Shown: piece after piece, positions 33,988-41,925 of the stretch
How positions within the stretch are numbered: position 1 is the first letter of the stretch
Layout of the letters: each line of letters starts with the position of its first letter
Assembly (NCBI RefSeq): GCF_014287795.1
Contig: NZ_JACOON010000007.1
Span: 186,001 to 250,000 of the forward strand
Length of the DNA: 64,000 bases
Source of the DNA: Christensenella tenuis
GTDB lineage: Bacteria; Bacillota; Clostridia; Christensenellales; Christensenellaceae
Reading direction: 5' to 3'
Notes under the pieces: generated by a model
What the model was told of the DNA's origin: nothing
Database searches by the model: none
The model's input: the letters and a program-made list of their open reading frames with translations, nothing else
Made by a program: the position numbers and the translations under genes

Positions 33988-35284
33988 GTCTTTCAGGTCT
34001 GCCGTATGCCTGCTATTAATTGCGGCAGGCATTATTTTAATGGTTATACCCATCGCGGCTGTGCGGACAGCCGCGTTTGTTTTGGGCGTTGTGCTTACCG
34101 TTTATGGCGCACTGCGTATCCTGCAGTTTCTTTTTTCCCGTCACAGCAGTCTCGATATTACGCTTGGGACCTTTGTATCGGGCATTCTGACAACGGGGAT
34201 TGGCGTAATCCTGATGCTGAATCCTTCCTTTGCAGATGTATTGCTTGAAAAGCTTCTCGCGGGCTGGATGATCCTGATGGGCCTGATCCGCCTGGTCATC
34301 AGTTATACCTATAAAAAATCCCGGGAGCCCCAATGGCTTTCTACCCTCATTTCCGCACTTCTCTCCATTGTGTTTGGCCTGGTCGTATGGGGCAGTTTTG
34401 CCGCGTGGGAATTTATCCTTGACCTTTTGCTTCCGGCCTATTTGATCGTTTTAGGCGGCTCCGGATTTCTTAATATCGTATTTGAACGCGTCTCGGACCG
34501 GGCGCGCGTTCCCCTGCCGCTCTGGATGGAGGCTTTTTTCCCGCAGAAAGCATTGAAAAGTGTGCGTAAAACGCTGGCAACGGGGGAAACGGGAAGCCTG
34601 CCGCCCGATTCGGTTTACATACACGGTATGAAAGTCGATACGGATGATATCGAGGTCTTTGTTCATTTTTCCGAACGCAGTGCAAGCGCATTTGGCCATG
34701 TGGACCTTGGTCTTGGGGATTATGTCCTTTCTTATGGAAATTACGATCATTCCAAAGAAGCCGTTTCCCTATTCGGGCTTCTGTACGACGGTATTTTTTT
34801 TGCCTGTCCCCGCGAGGAATATATTCAGTTTTCCGTATCCGAAGCAGGAAAAACTATTATGGGCTACAAACTTTCGCTCCCCAAAGAAGCGCAGGAACAG
34901 GTTGTCCGTAATGTAAATGCATTCCTTTCAAATTGCATGCCATGGTCTCCCGCAGAAAAAGACCGTGCCGCAAACGGCTATTCATGGGCCCTGAAAGAAA
35001 TGGGAGCATTCCTTTATAAGGTTGTGAAAGGCAAATTCCGTACATACTTTGTGTTGAACACCAATTGTGCTTTGTTGGCCGAAACATTGCTCGACAAAAC
35101 AGGCGTACCCAAATCCCGCGCCTTCGGCGGCGCAGTTACGCCCGGTTCCGCCTACGCGCTTTATGAACGCGAGCTTGCGAAAAAAAATAGTTTCGTTACA
35201 GGGAAAAAGACTTATCTCAATGATGACATGCTAAAAGACCTAAGTGAAAACACACAAAAGGGGAGTGCAGGGCAAACATCGTGA
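33971..35284 (+). CDS. HdeD-like membrane domain fused to a permuted NlpC/P60-like cysteine hydrolase domain
   Basis: A 437-residue two-part protein. Residues 1-165 hold about six spans in three hairpins with HdeD/DUF308 character (LLLIAAGIILMVIPIAAVRT, TLGTFVSGILTTGIGVILML). Residues 195-420 look like a circularly permuted papain-like hydrolase: an early His in FGHVDLGLGDYVLSYG and a late Cys in VLNTNCALLAETLLDKTG, the order seen in YiiX/LRAT-type enzymes. The fold call is inferred from motif order only. It overlaps both neighbours, so the three genes are one operon. Confidence 0.6.
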   Translation: MTSSNKSFRSAVCLLLIAAGIILMVIPIAAVRTAAFVLGVVLTVYGALRILQFLFSRHSSLDITLGTFVSGILTTGIGVILMLNPSFADVLLEKLLAGWMILMGLIRLVISYTYKKSREPQWLSTLISALLSIVFGLVVWGSFAAWEFILDLLLPAYLIVLGGSGFLNIVFERVSDRARVPLPLWMEAFFPQKALKSVRKTLATGETGSLPPDSVYIHGMKVDTDDIEVFVHFSERSASAFGHVDLGLGDYVLSYGNYDHSKEAVSLFGLLYDGIFFACPREEYIQFSVSEAGKTIMGYKLSLPKEAQEQVVRNVNAFLSNCMPWSPAEKDRAANGYSWALKEMGAFLYKVVKGKFRTYFVLNTNCALLAETLLDKTGVPKSRAFGGAVTPGSAYALYERELAKKNSFVTGKKTYLNDDMLKDLSENTQKGSAGQTS

Positions 35285-36279
35285 AGACAGTACTAAAATG
35301 GATTGCAAAAGCGTTATCAACCGGACTGTCTTTTGTATTGCTTTTTTGGCCTTTTTCTCCTAAGCCTGCCTGCTGGTTCCTGCGGAATGTGTTTCGCTTC
35401 GGTACCTATGTGCGGCCGAAGAAGTATCCTGCCCTCCGCGCGCGTGTGGGTATCAGGCGCAATCTTCGATATGCTTCTTCAAATAAAAAATGCGTACTCG
35501 ATGTGCTCTCCCCCTTGATCGGCGCAGAGCCGCTGCCCATAGTATTTTGGCTGCACGGCGGCGCGTATATCGGGGGCGACAAGGCGGATGTGGAGGGTTA
35601 CTGTGTCCAGATTGCCGCACAGGGTTATCATGTTGTGAATGTCAATTATCCGCTTGCGCCCGAAGCGCATTACCCTGCCGGGGTGCGTGCGGTGGCAGAT
35701 GCCTGCTCCTTTATTTTTGCGCGGGCCAACCACTTTGGCATGGATCTTTCGCGCATTTATTTTGCAGGCGATTCCGCAGGCGCGCAGATGTCCGCACAGT
35801 TTGTAGCAGCGCAAATCGATACGGAATATGCCCAAAAATCCAAAATTTTGCAGGTTGTGCCGCGTGAAAACATCCGCGGCGTCGGCCTGTTTTGCGGGCT
35901 TTATGATGCGGCGGCATATGCCGGGAACTTTGATTCGCACACCCCCGTATCCTATGTTGTAAAACGTATCTTTTGGGGAGTCACAGGAAATGCGGAGTGG
36001 CGGCATGGACCGGAACTTAAGGAGGCATCCGTTCTCCATCATATTCCCCCATCCGGCTTCCCGCCCGTTTTCCTGACGGACGGCAATATCGGTACCTTTA
36101 CCGAACAGGGAATGGCCTATGCACAGGCTCTCCGCGCTTGCGGAACGCCTGTCGAAGATACCTTTTATCCCCGTTCCGCGACTCTCCTGCCCCACGAATA
36201 CCAGTTCAATATGCGGCGCGCCGCGGCGCAGGACGCCTTTAACCTTTTCATGAAATTTCTACAGCGCACAAAAAAATAG
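35281..36279 (+). CDS. Alpha/beta hydrolase, HSL-type esterase
   Basis: A 332-residue hydrolase of the hormone-sensitive-lipase-like group. The oxyanion motif HGGAYIGGD, nucleophile elbow GDSAGAQ, acid region FLTDGNIGTF and a late His in LPHEYQFN form a full catalytic set. The N-terminal 35 residues hold a hydrophobic stretch (FVLLFWPFSP), so membrane attachment is likely. It starts with GTG overlapping the previous stop codon by 4 bases. Substrate is unknown; a cell-envelope ester fits the operon. Confidence 0.85.
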   Translation: MKTVLKWIAKALSTGLSFVLLFWPFSPKPACWFLRNVFRFGTYVRPKKYPALRARVGIRRNLRYASSNKKCVLDVLSPLIGAEPLPIVFWLHGGAYIGGDKADVEGYCVQIAAQGYHVVNVNYPLAPEAHYPAGVRAVADACSFIFARANHFGMDLSRIYFAGDSAGAQMSAQFVAAQIDTEYAQKSKILQVVPRENIRGVGLFCGLYDAAAYAGNFDSHTPVSYVVKRIFWGVTGNAEWRHGPELKEASVLHHIPPSGFPPVFLTDGNIGTFTEQGMAYAQALRACGTPVEDTFYPRSATLLPHEYQFNMRRAAAQDAFNLFMKFLQRTKK

Positions 36280-36280
36280 T

Positions 36281-36309
36281 TTTCATTTTTTCCTGCGTGG
36301 TATTATAAT
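36281..36309 (+). promoter_or_regulatory. Predicted ferritin promoter
   Basis: A perfect TATAAT (36304-36309) lies 17 bases after a weak TTTCAT (36281-36286), directly after the esterase gene. Confidence 0.4.
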
Positions 36310-36352
36310 AATATCGAATTAAATTTTCATTATTTTAGGGGGTAAATTTATT

Positions 36353-36868
36353 ATGATCAGCAAAAAAATGGAAGACATGCTCAATGAACAGGTAAAAAAC
36401 GAATTTTTCTCCGCTTATTTCTATCTTTCCATGGCTGCATGGTTTACATCCAAGAACCTGAATGGGTTTGCGAACTGGTACACCGTGCAGGCGCAGGAGG
36501 AACGCGACCACGCAACGATGCTTATGAATTACATCCTGCGCGTAGGCGGAGATGCTGAATTCCGTGCAATCGAGGCGCCGGATACGGATTTCAAGTCTCC
36601 CATGGATGTTTTCGAGAAAACGCTGGCACACGAACAGAAGGTAACGGGTATGATTAACGACTTGATGGCCAACGCGCTCGATGAGCGTGACTTCAAGACG
36701 CAGCAGTTCCTGCAATGGTTCGTGACCGAGCAGGTGGAGGAAGAGGAGAACGCAAACGGCCTGATCGAAAAGCTGAAAATCAGCGGAAACAGCGAAGCCG
36801 GAATCCTCTATATGGACAACGAGGCGGCTGCAAGGACCTATACGCCTGCAACACAATCCGCCAACTAA
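36353..36868 (+). CDS. ftnA: Non-heme ferritin
   Basis: Iron-storage protein of 171 residues with the FtnA four-helix bundle. Ferroxidase-site residues are visible in NEQVKNEFFSAYFYLSMAAW (Glu/Tyr), EERDHA (Glu and His) and EQVEEEENA. It has no heme-binding Met pattern of bacterioferritin. GGGGGT precedes ATG 36353 and a terminator follows, so it is monocistronic. Confidence 0.94.
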   Translation: MISKKMEDMLNEQVKNEFFSAYFYLSMAAWFTSKNLNGFANWYTVQAQEERDHATMLMNYILRVGGDAEFRAIEAPDTDFKSPMDVFEKTLAHEQKVTGMINDLMANALDERDFKTQQFLQWFVTEQVEEEENANGLIEKLKISGNSEAGILYMDNEAAARTYTPATQSAN

Positions 36869-36880
36869 GGTAAAGCACAA

Positions 36881-36910
36881 AACAGCGGAACATTCGTTCC
36901 GCTGTTTTTA
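36881..36910 (+). terminator. Intrinsic terminator of ferritin
   Basis: AACAGCGGAAC pairs with GTTCCGCTGTT around a 4-base loop, followed by T residues. Confidence 0.88.
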
Positions 36911-36962
36911 TTTTTCACTTAACCAGTAATAATCCTCCCTATCCGCCAGCAAAACGGCAGTA

Positions 36963-37586
36963 CTAATTTTTCTCTTTCTTTGCCCGCCTTTTCCGCGGCG
37001 TTTTGAGAGCCTTGCTTTGCTTTTCCGCGTACGCAATGAACATATCATAGACGAGTACGGAGCGCCGCTCAATATTTCCCGCTCCGTGCAGCGAAACAGC
37101 GTTCAGCATTCCAAACAAAAGCTCGGAAAGCACTTCCCCATCTTCCTCCGTAAGTTCCGTTCCGCATTCAGAAAAGACGCGGGTGATGAGTTCGATCAGA
37201 AGCTCCTGCACCTGCCTGCGTATGCCAAACAGCGTACGTTCGATATACTCTTTATCTGATTCAAAATTTACGACCTGGTTGATTACGTCCTGCGGCGTTT
37301 CGACCATCCGTGCAATAAAACAATAGATGGCCCCATACAGCGCTTCTTTCGGCTCCTTGCCAAACACGTTGCGCATAAAATCGTTCATAATCTGTTCGAT
37401 TTCCCCGGCAAGCACCTGGGCAAGCAGCGCCTCTTTATCGTCAAAGTGTGTATAGACTGTGCCTACCGAAAGTCCACTGACCTCTGCAATCCGGCGCATA
37501 GAAAGGCTATCATACCCCTCCTGGTGATAAATTTCAAGAGCTGCATTGATAATTTTCTGCGTTACATCTTCTATTTTTTTGGGCAT
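36963..37586 (-). CDS. TetR-family repressor
   Basis: A 207-residue regulator. The N-terminal helix-turn-helix (about 10-55) contains YDSLSMRRIAEVSGLSVGTV and YTHFDDKEALL, the TetR hallmark. The ligand domain is not assignable, and the C-terminus is strongly basic (PRKRRAKKEKN). It is 14 bases downstream of the MATE pump gene on the same strand, so the pair probably autoregulates through the dyad at 39027. Confidence 0.9.
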   Translation of the reverse strand: MPKKIEDVTQKIINAALEIYHQEGYDSLSMRRIAEVSGLSVGTVYTHFDDKEALLAQVLAGEIEQIMNDFMRNVFGKEPKEALYGAIYCFIARMVETPQDVINQVVNFESDKEYIERTLFGIRRQVQELLIELITRVFSECGTELTEEDGEVLSELLFGMLNAVSLHGAGNIERRSVLVYDMFIAYAEKQSKALKTPRKRRAKKEKN

Positions 37587-37600
37587 AATCGGTTCCTTCC

Positions 37601-38998
37601 TTATTGCTGGGTATTGGGATCCAGCAATCCCATTGCATATTCCTCTTTTGTGCTTTTGATAAATTTAAAAATCCTGATGGCAAGAATCAGGGCAATGACG
37701 CCCGAGATCACATCCGCTACAAGCGGAGACAGCATGATGCCAAAAATCCCCAACACATTTGCAAGCACAAGCACCGTGGGAATAAGACACACTCCCTGCC
37801 GCGAAATGGACAGGATCAACGCCCCGCCCGCTTTGCCAAATGCCTGATGCGTCATCAGCATGATGAGCGTAAAAGCTGTGATTGTAAAGCCTGCTGTAAA
37901 CCAGCGAAGCGCGGGAATTCCAATTTCCATGACATATGCATCCGTGGTGAACAGCCCCATCATCTGCGGCGCGAGCGCATAACATGCAAGCGTTACCAAC
38001 GCGCCAATGCAGAGTGCGACGGAAATTCCGAATTTCATCGCCGTATTAAGGCGGTCAAATTTATGCGCGCCAAAATTATACCCCGCCACAGGCTGATATC
38101 CCTGAGAAAATCCAAATATTAATGCAAATCCCAGGAATTGGATTCGATTCACAATGCCAAATGCCGCTATTGCCGCGTCTCCATACGGCTTTGCGCACAC
38201 GTTGATCACCGCAAAACCAATGGCTGCCAAAAGCTGCGTTAAGAACGTAGACGACCCGATGCGTACAATATACGAAACGATTTCTCTGCTGAAGCGAAAT
38301 CCTTTCAACCGGAACTTTGCAACCGTCTTTTTTCTCCAGTAATGCGAAGAGAGGATGACGAAGGCAACGACCTGCGAAATGGCTGTTGCGACGGCGGCTC
38401 CCATGACACCCATATTGAATGTAAAAATAAAAAACGGATCGAGTATCATGTTGAGGACCGCACCGATGACCATTCCTACCATGGACTGTACCGCGCTCCC
38501 TTCCGCGCGAAGCAAGTTGTTAAGCGCCATATTGGTAAGCTGCACCGGCGAAGCAAGAAGCAGGATCAACGCATAATCGAGCGCAAGGCCAATGGTGTCT
38601 GCCGACGCGCCGAGCGCAAGCAGGATCGGTCTGGCAAAAATCCCTCCAACCACAGCCACAAGGACTCCTGACAAAAAAGAAAGAATGATGGTGGTGGTCG
38701 CCGTGCGCCCAGCCTTCTCTTTTTCCTGTGCGCCGAGGAGCCGCGAAAGGTAGGCTGCGCCCCCTGCTGCAAAAAGAATGGACAGCGCCTGGGTCAAAAG
38801 CATAATCGGCATATAGACTGAAACTGCCGCCGTACCGAGGTAACCCTCCGGCGACATGCTGACAAAGTAGGTGTCCGCCATGTTGTAAATTGCCATCACA
38901 ACCATGCTGACAATGGCCGGAACCGCAAGTTTTACGATTGCGCCGGGCACCTTTGCAGTGCCCATCATTTCCGCGCGCTTATCTATTGTTTGCTCCAT
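37601..38998 (-). CDS. MATE-family multidrug/Na+ antiporter (MepA-like)
   Basis: A 465-residue efflux pump with 12 membrane spans in two repeated MatE halves (PAIVSMVVMAIYNMADTYFV at the start; VRIGSSTFLTQLLAAIGFAV in the second half). The N-terminal ADTYFVS and internal RAEGSAVQSMVGMVIGAVLN segments resemble the DinF/MepA branch. It exports drugs or cationic compounds by ion exchange. GGAG precedes ATG 38998. It is cotranscribed with the TetR repressor. Confidence 0.92.
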   Translation of the reverse strand: MEQTIDKRAEMMGTAKVPGAIVKLAVPAIVSMVVMAIYNMADTYFVSMSPEGYLGTAAVSVYMPIMLLTQALSILFAAGGAAYLSRLLGAQEKEKAGRTATTTIILSFLSGVLVAVVGGIFARPILLALGASADTIGLALDYALILLLASPVQLTNMALNNLLRAEGSAVQSMVGMVIGAVLNMILDPFFIFTFNMGVMGAAVATAISQVVAFVILSSHYWRKKTVAKFRLKGFRFSREIVSYIVRIGSSTFLTQLLAAIGFAVINVCAKPYGDAAIAAFGIVNRIQFLGFALIFGFSQGYQPVAGYNFGAHKFDRLNTAMKFGISVALCIGALVTLACYALAPQMMGLFTTDAYVMEIGIPALRWFTAGFTITAFTLIMLMTHQAFGKAGGALILSISRQGVCLIPTVLVLANVLGIFGIMLSPLVADVISGVIALILAIRIFKFIKSTKEEYAMGLLDPNTQQ

Positions 38999-39026
38999 CT
39001 TAATGTTCTCCTGCGCATTTGCAAAC

Positions 39027-39081
39027 TGAACGTGCGTTCATTTACATTTATCATATTATTATGCCTGTCCGCCAATGTCAA
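39027..39081 (-). promoter_or_regulatory. MATE-tetR promoter with TetR-type operator
   Basis: On the minus strand, a perfect TTGACA (39076-39081) and TAATAT (39053-39058) are 17 bases apart. The perfect dyad TGAACGTGCGTTCA (39027-39040) lies just after the predicted start, fitting TetR repression. Confidence 0.7.
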
Positions 39082-39096
39082 CCGTTTATTTGACAC

Positions 39097-39126
39097 TTGT
39101 AAGTCCCCGGTCCTTTCGTTTATAAT
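39097..39126 (+). promoter_or_regulatory. Promoter of nfnAB
   Basis: TTGTAA (39097-39102) and a perfect TATAAT (39121-39126) are 18 bases apart, 44 bases before the nfnA start. Confidence 0.55.
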
Positions 39127-39169
39127 ATTTAAGTACGAATTTTGAATCTTATGTAATGGGGAGATCATT

Positions 39170-40021
39170 ATGTTTAAAATTTTAAAGAAAGAAACACTGG
39201 CAAACGGCATTACCAAAATGGTGATTGACGCACCGCTGATTGCCAAAAAAGCACAAAGCGGCCAGTTCCTTGTCTTGCGTACGCATGAAAAGGGAGAACG
39301 CTTTCCGCTCACCATTGCGGATTTTGACCGGGCGGCGGGAACCGTGACCATTATCTTTGCACAGGTTGGAAGGTCCACCAAACAATTAGGCGAGCTTCCC
39401 GAAGGCGGGAATGTCCTCGACGTCGTCGGACCGCTCGGCGTTGCCTCCCACTTTGATCCGTCCATCAAAAAGGCGGCTGTCATCGGCGGCGGACTCGGCT
39501 GTGCAATTGCGCTTCCGCAGGCAAAACACCTGAAACAGATGGGTGTCTCCGTAGACATGATTGCCGGGTTTAAGACGAAAGACATTATTATCCTCGAGAA
39601 AGAAATGACGGACGCTTCCGACCGCTTGATTATTACTACGGACGACGGCTCATTCGGCATGCACGGTTTTGTGACGGATGCTTTGAAAAAGCAAATCGAA
39701 GACGGCGTAAAGTATGACATTGTGGTGGCCATCGGTCCTATTCCTATGATGAAATTCGTTTCCAAACTGACAAAGGAATATGGCATCAAAACAATCGTCA
39801 GCATGAACCCCGTCATGATCGACGGTACGGGGATGTGCGGCGGCTGTCGGCTTACCGTGGGCGGCGAAACGAAATTCGCATGCATCGACGGACCGGATTT
39901 CGACGGACACCAAGTAGACTTCGACGCGGCAATGCGCCGTCTTTCCATGTATGACGGTATGAAAGAACGCGAAGAGGACTGCCGGCTGATTCAAATGGCA
40001 GATAAAGCGGAGGACAAATAA
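39170..40021 (+). CDS. nfnA: NADH-dependent ferredoxin:NADP+ oxidoreductase subunit A
   Basis: Small subunit of the electron-bifurcating transhydrogenase NfnAB, which couples ferredoxin and NADH oxidation to NADP+ reduction. The 283-residue protein has a ferredoxin-reductase-like FAD domain (RFPLTIADFD), an NAD(P) domain (AAVIGGGLGCAIALP) and a C-terminal [2Fe-2S] cysteine cluster, MCGGCRLTVGG with a later FACIDGPDFDG. It is similar to PyrK and sulfide dehydrogenase subunits, but its partner gene decides in favour of NfnA. GGGGAG precedes ATG 39170. Confidence 0.9.
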   Translation: MFKILKKETLANGITKMVIDAPLIAKKAQSGQFLVLRTHEKGERFPLTIADFDRAAGTVTIIFAQVGRSTKQLGELPEGGNVLDVVGPLGVASHFDPSIKKAAVIGGGLGCAIALPQAKHLKQMGVSVDMIAGFKTKDIIILEKEMTDASDRLIITTDDGSFGMHGFVTDALKKQIEDGVKYDIVVAIGPIPMMKFVSKLTKEYGIKTIVSMNPVMIDGTGMCGGCRLTVGGETKFACIDGPDFDGHQVDFDAAMRRLSMYDGMKEREEDCRLIQMADKAEDK

Positions 40022-40023
40022 CC

Positions 40024-41418
40024 ATGGAAAGAAATATGTCGCTTGAAAAAGTAAAAATGCCCGAACTTGATCCGCAGGTCCGCGCAACCAACTTTGAAGA
40101 AGTTGCCCTTGGGTACACGCCCGAGATGGCGCAGGAGGAAAGCAACCGATGCCTGGAATGCAAGAACAAGCCGTGCGTGTCGGGCTGCCCTGTACAAGTC
40201 AACATTCCTGAATTTATCCACGAAATCAAGGAAGGCAATTTCATGGCCGCTTACCAAAAAATCGTGGAAACCAACGGGCTTCCCGCCGTATGCGGCAGGG
40301 TATGCCCGCAGGAAAGCCAGTGTGAAAAATACTGTGTGCGCGGGAAAAAAGGAGAGCCCGTTGGCATTGGCCGCTTAGAACGTTTTGCAGCGGATTTTGC
40401 GATGAGCCAAGGCGCGCTTGGCGCGAAGAAAACCGCTCCGAAAAAAGGGAAAAAAGTCGCCGTGATCGGCAGTGGTCCATCGGGTCTTACCTGTGCTTCC
40501 GACCTTGCCAAAAAAGGATATGACGTAACGGTATTCGAAGCGTTCCATACGGCAGGGGGCGTTTTGAAATATGGAATTCCTCAATTCCGTCTTCCGAAAG
40601 AGATCGTTGATCTCGAGATTAACGTCCTGAAGGAAATGGGTGTAAAAATCGATCTCGATATGGTAATCGGCAAAATCCTGACGCTGGACGAACTCAAGGA
40701 AATGGGTTATGAAGCTATCTTTATCGGCAGCGGCGCGGGACTCCCTTCTTTCATGAATATTCCCGGCGAGAATTTCAACGACGTTTATTCCGCAAACGAA
40801 TTTTTAACGCGCGTCAACCTGATGCATGCTTACCAGTATCCGTCCTACGATACGCCCATCAAGCCCTATCAAAGCGTAGCGGTTATCGGCGGCGGAAACG
40901 TGGCGATGGACGCGGCACGCTGTGCAAAACGTCTTGGTGCAGGACATGTATATATCGTATACCGCAGAAGCGAGGCGGAGATGCCCGCCCGTTTAGAAGA
41001 AGTCCATCACGCAAAAGAGGAGGGGATCGATTTCCGGCTTCTGGAAGCGCCTGTTGAAATCCTCGGAGACGAACACGGTAATGTCACGGGCATGAAAGAT
41101 GTCCGCATGGAGCTGGGTGAACCGGATGCTTCCGGGCGGCGGCGTCCGGTGGTCATTGAAGGCAGCGAATATGTGCTCCCTGTGGACGCAGTGATCGTGG
41201 CAATCGGCCAATCCCCCAACCCAATGATAAAAAATGCTACGCCTGCCCTTAAGACGCAGCCATGGGGCGGAATTATCGTCAACGAAAAAACGGGCGAGAC
41301 TTCTATTCCCGGTGTTTATGCAGGGGGTGACGCAGTAACCGGTGCAGCAACGGTAATCCTTGCAATGGGTGCGGGAAAGACAGCAGCGAATAGCATAGAT
41401 GAATATTTAAGCAAATAA
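40024..41418 (+). CDS. nfnB: NADH-dependent ferredoxin:NADP+ oxidoreductase subunit B (GltD-like)
   Basis: Large NfnAB subunit of 464 residues, homologous to the glutamate synthase small chain. Two [4Fe-4S] cysteine sets lie near the N-terminus (CLECKNKPCVSGCPV and CGRVCPQESQCEKYC). An FAD motif VIGSGPSGLTCASDLAKKG follows, then the NADPH motif VIGGGNVAMDAARCAKRLG and the GltD-type C-terminal GVYAGGDAVTGAATVI. It starts 2 bases after nfnA, so coexpression is certain in practice. There is no glutamate synthase large subunit nearby. Confidence 0.92.
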   Translation: MERNMSLEKVKMPELDPQVRATNFEEVALGYTPEMAQEESNRCLECKNKPCVSGCPVQVNIPEFIHEIKEGNFMAAYQKIVETNGLPAVCGRVCPQESQCEKYCVRGKKGEPVGIGRLERFAADFAMSQGALGAKKTAPKKGKKVAVIGSGPSGLTCASDLAKKGYDVTVFEAFHTAGGVLKYGIPQFRLPKEIVDLEINVLKEMGVKIDLDMVIGKILTLDELKEMGYEAIFIGSGAGLPSFMNIPGENFNDVYSANEFLTRVNLMHAYQYPSYDTPIKPYQSVAVIGGGNVAMDAARCAKRLGAGHVYIVYRRSEAEMPARLEEVHHAKEEGIDFRLLEAPVEILGDEHGNVTGMKDVRMELGEPDASGRRRPVVIEGSEYVLPVDAVIVAIGQSPNPMIKNATPALKTQPWGGIIVNEKTGETSIPGVYAGGDAVTGAATVILAMGAGKTAANSIDEYLSK

Positions 41419-41436
41419 TTTTTTGTTCCTAAAATG

Positions 41437-41466
41437 AAAACTGCGGTTTCCCGCCGCAGTTTTTTT
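41437..41466 (+). terminator. Intrinsic terminator of nfnAB
   Basis: AAAACTGCGG pairs with CCGCAGTTTT around a 7-base loop, followed by a T-run. Confidence 0.88.
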
Positions 41467-41580
41467 ATTCATTTTAATGCATAAAAATTCTTACCATGTG
41501 AAAAAAACACGCTTTTTCCCTCTTTTTTTATTTTTCCTCTTGACAAGCTTATTTTGGCGCAGCCATGCGATTTTTGCATT

Positions 41581-41681
41581 TGTGGATAACTCATTTCTGT
41601 ATTTTCGCTTCCTTTTATAAAAAACGCCTTTGCAAAGCCATTTTTTACACAAAAAGTTATCCACATCCTTCTGTGGATAAC
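41581..41681. other. Cluster of three perfect DnaA boxes in an AT-rich gap
   Basis: Consensus TTATCCACA occurs at 41657-41665 on plus, and at 41581-41589 and 41672-41680 on minus. The last two form a perfect inverted repeat GTTATCCACA-TCCTTC-TGTGGATAAC (41656-41681). The surrounding 41467-41925 gap (about 460 bases) is AT-rich with many T tracts and has no gene. It is not flanked by dnaA, dnaN, rpmH or gidA, so it is more likely a DnaA-binding regulatory or titration site than oriC. Confidence 0.75.
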
Positions 41682-41869
41682 CTCATTTTTTTGCGGAAAT
41701 ATGCGGGTTTTTCGCCTGCGGAAAACCCACGGGTATTTCTTCAAAACCTGACGAAAATTTTTCATGGCTTTTACAAAAAAACTTGTGAATATTTTTTAGG
41801 AAACATGTATAAAACGGCTGTTCCTTTTTTGTATACTTCTTATCTTTCGGCGGGTTCCCAATACGCCAC

Positions 41870-41898
41870 TTTATTCATCCGGGCATTTGGGGTATAAT
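41870..41898 (+). promoter_or_regulatory. Predicted promoter of the PQQ-propeller gene
   Basis: A perfect TATAAT (41893-41898) with a weak TTTATT (41870-41875) 17 bases upstream. Confidence 0.4.
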
Positions 41899-41925
41899 AA
41901 CAACAGAATTCATATAAAGGAGTTT

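Noticed and set aside
39170..40021. Dihydroorotate dehydrogenase electron-transfer subunit PyrK
   Set aside because: Domain order is similar, but the partner gene is GltD-like and no pyr genes are near; NfnA fits better.
41467..41925. Chromosomal replication origin
   Set aside because: Three DnaA boxes are present, but dnaA, dnaN, recF, rpmH and gyrB are all missing nearby and gene strands do not flip around it. Kept as a DnaA-box cluster only.
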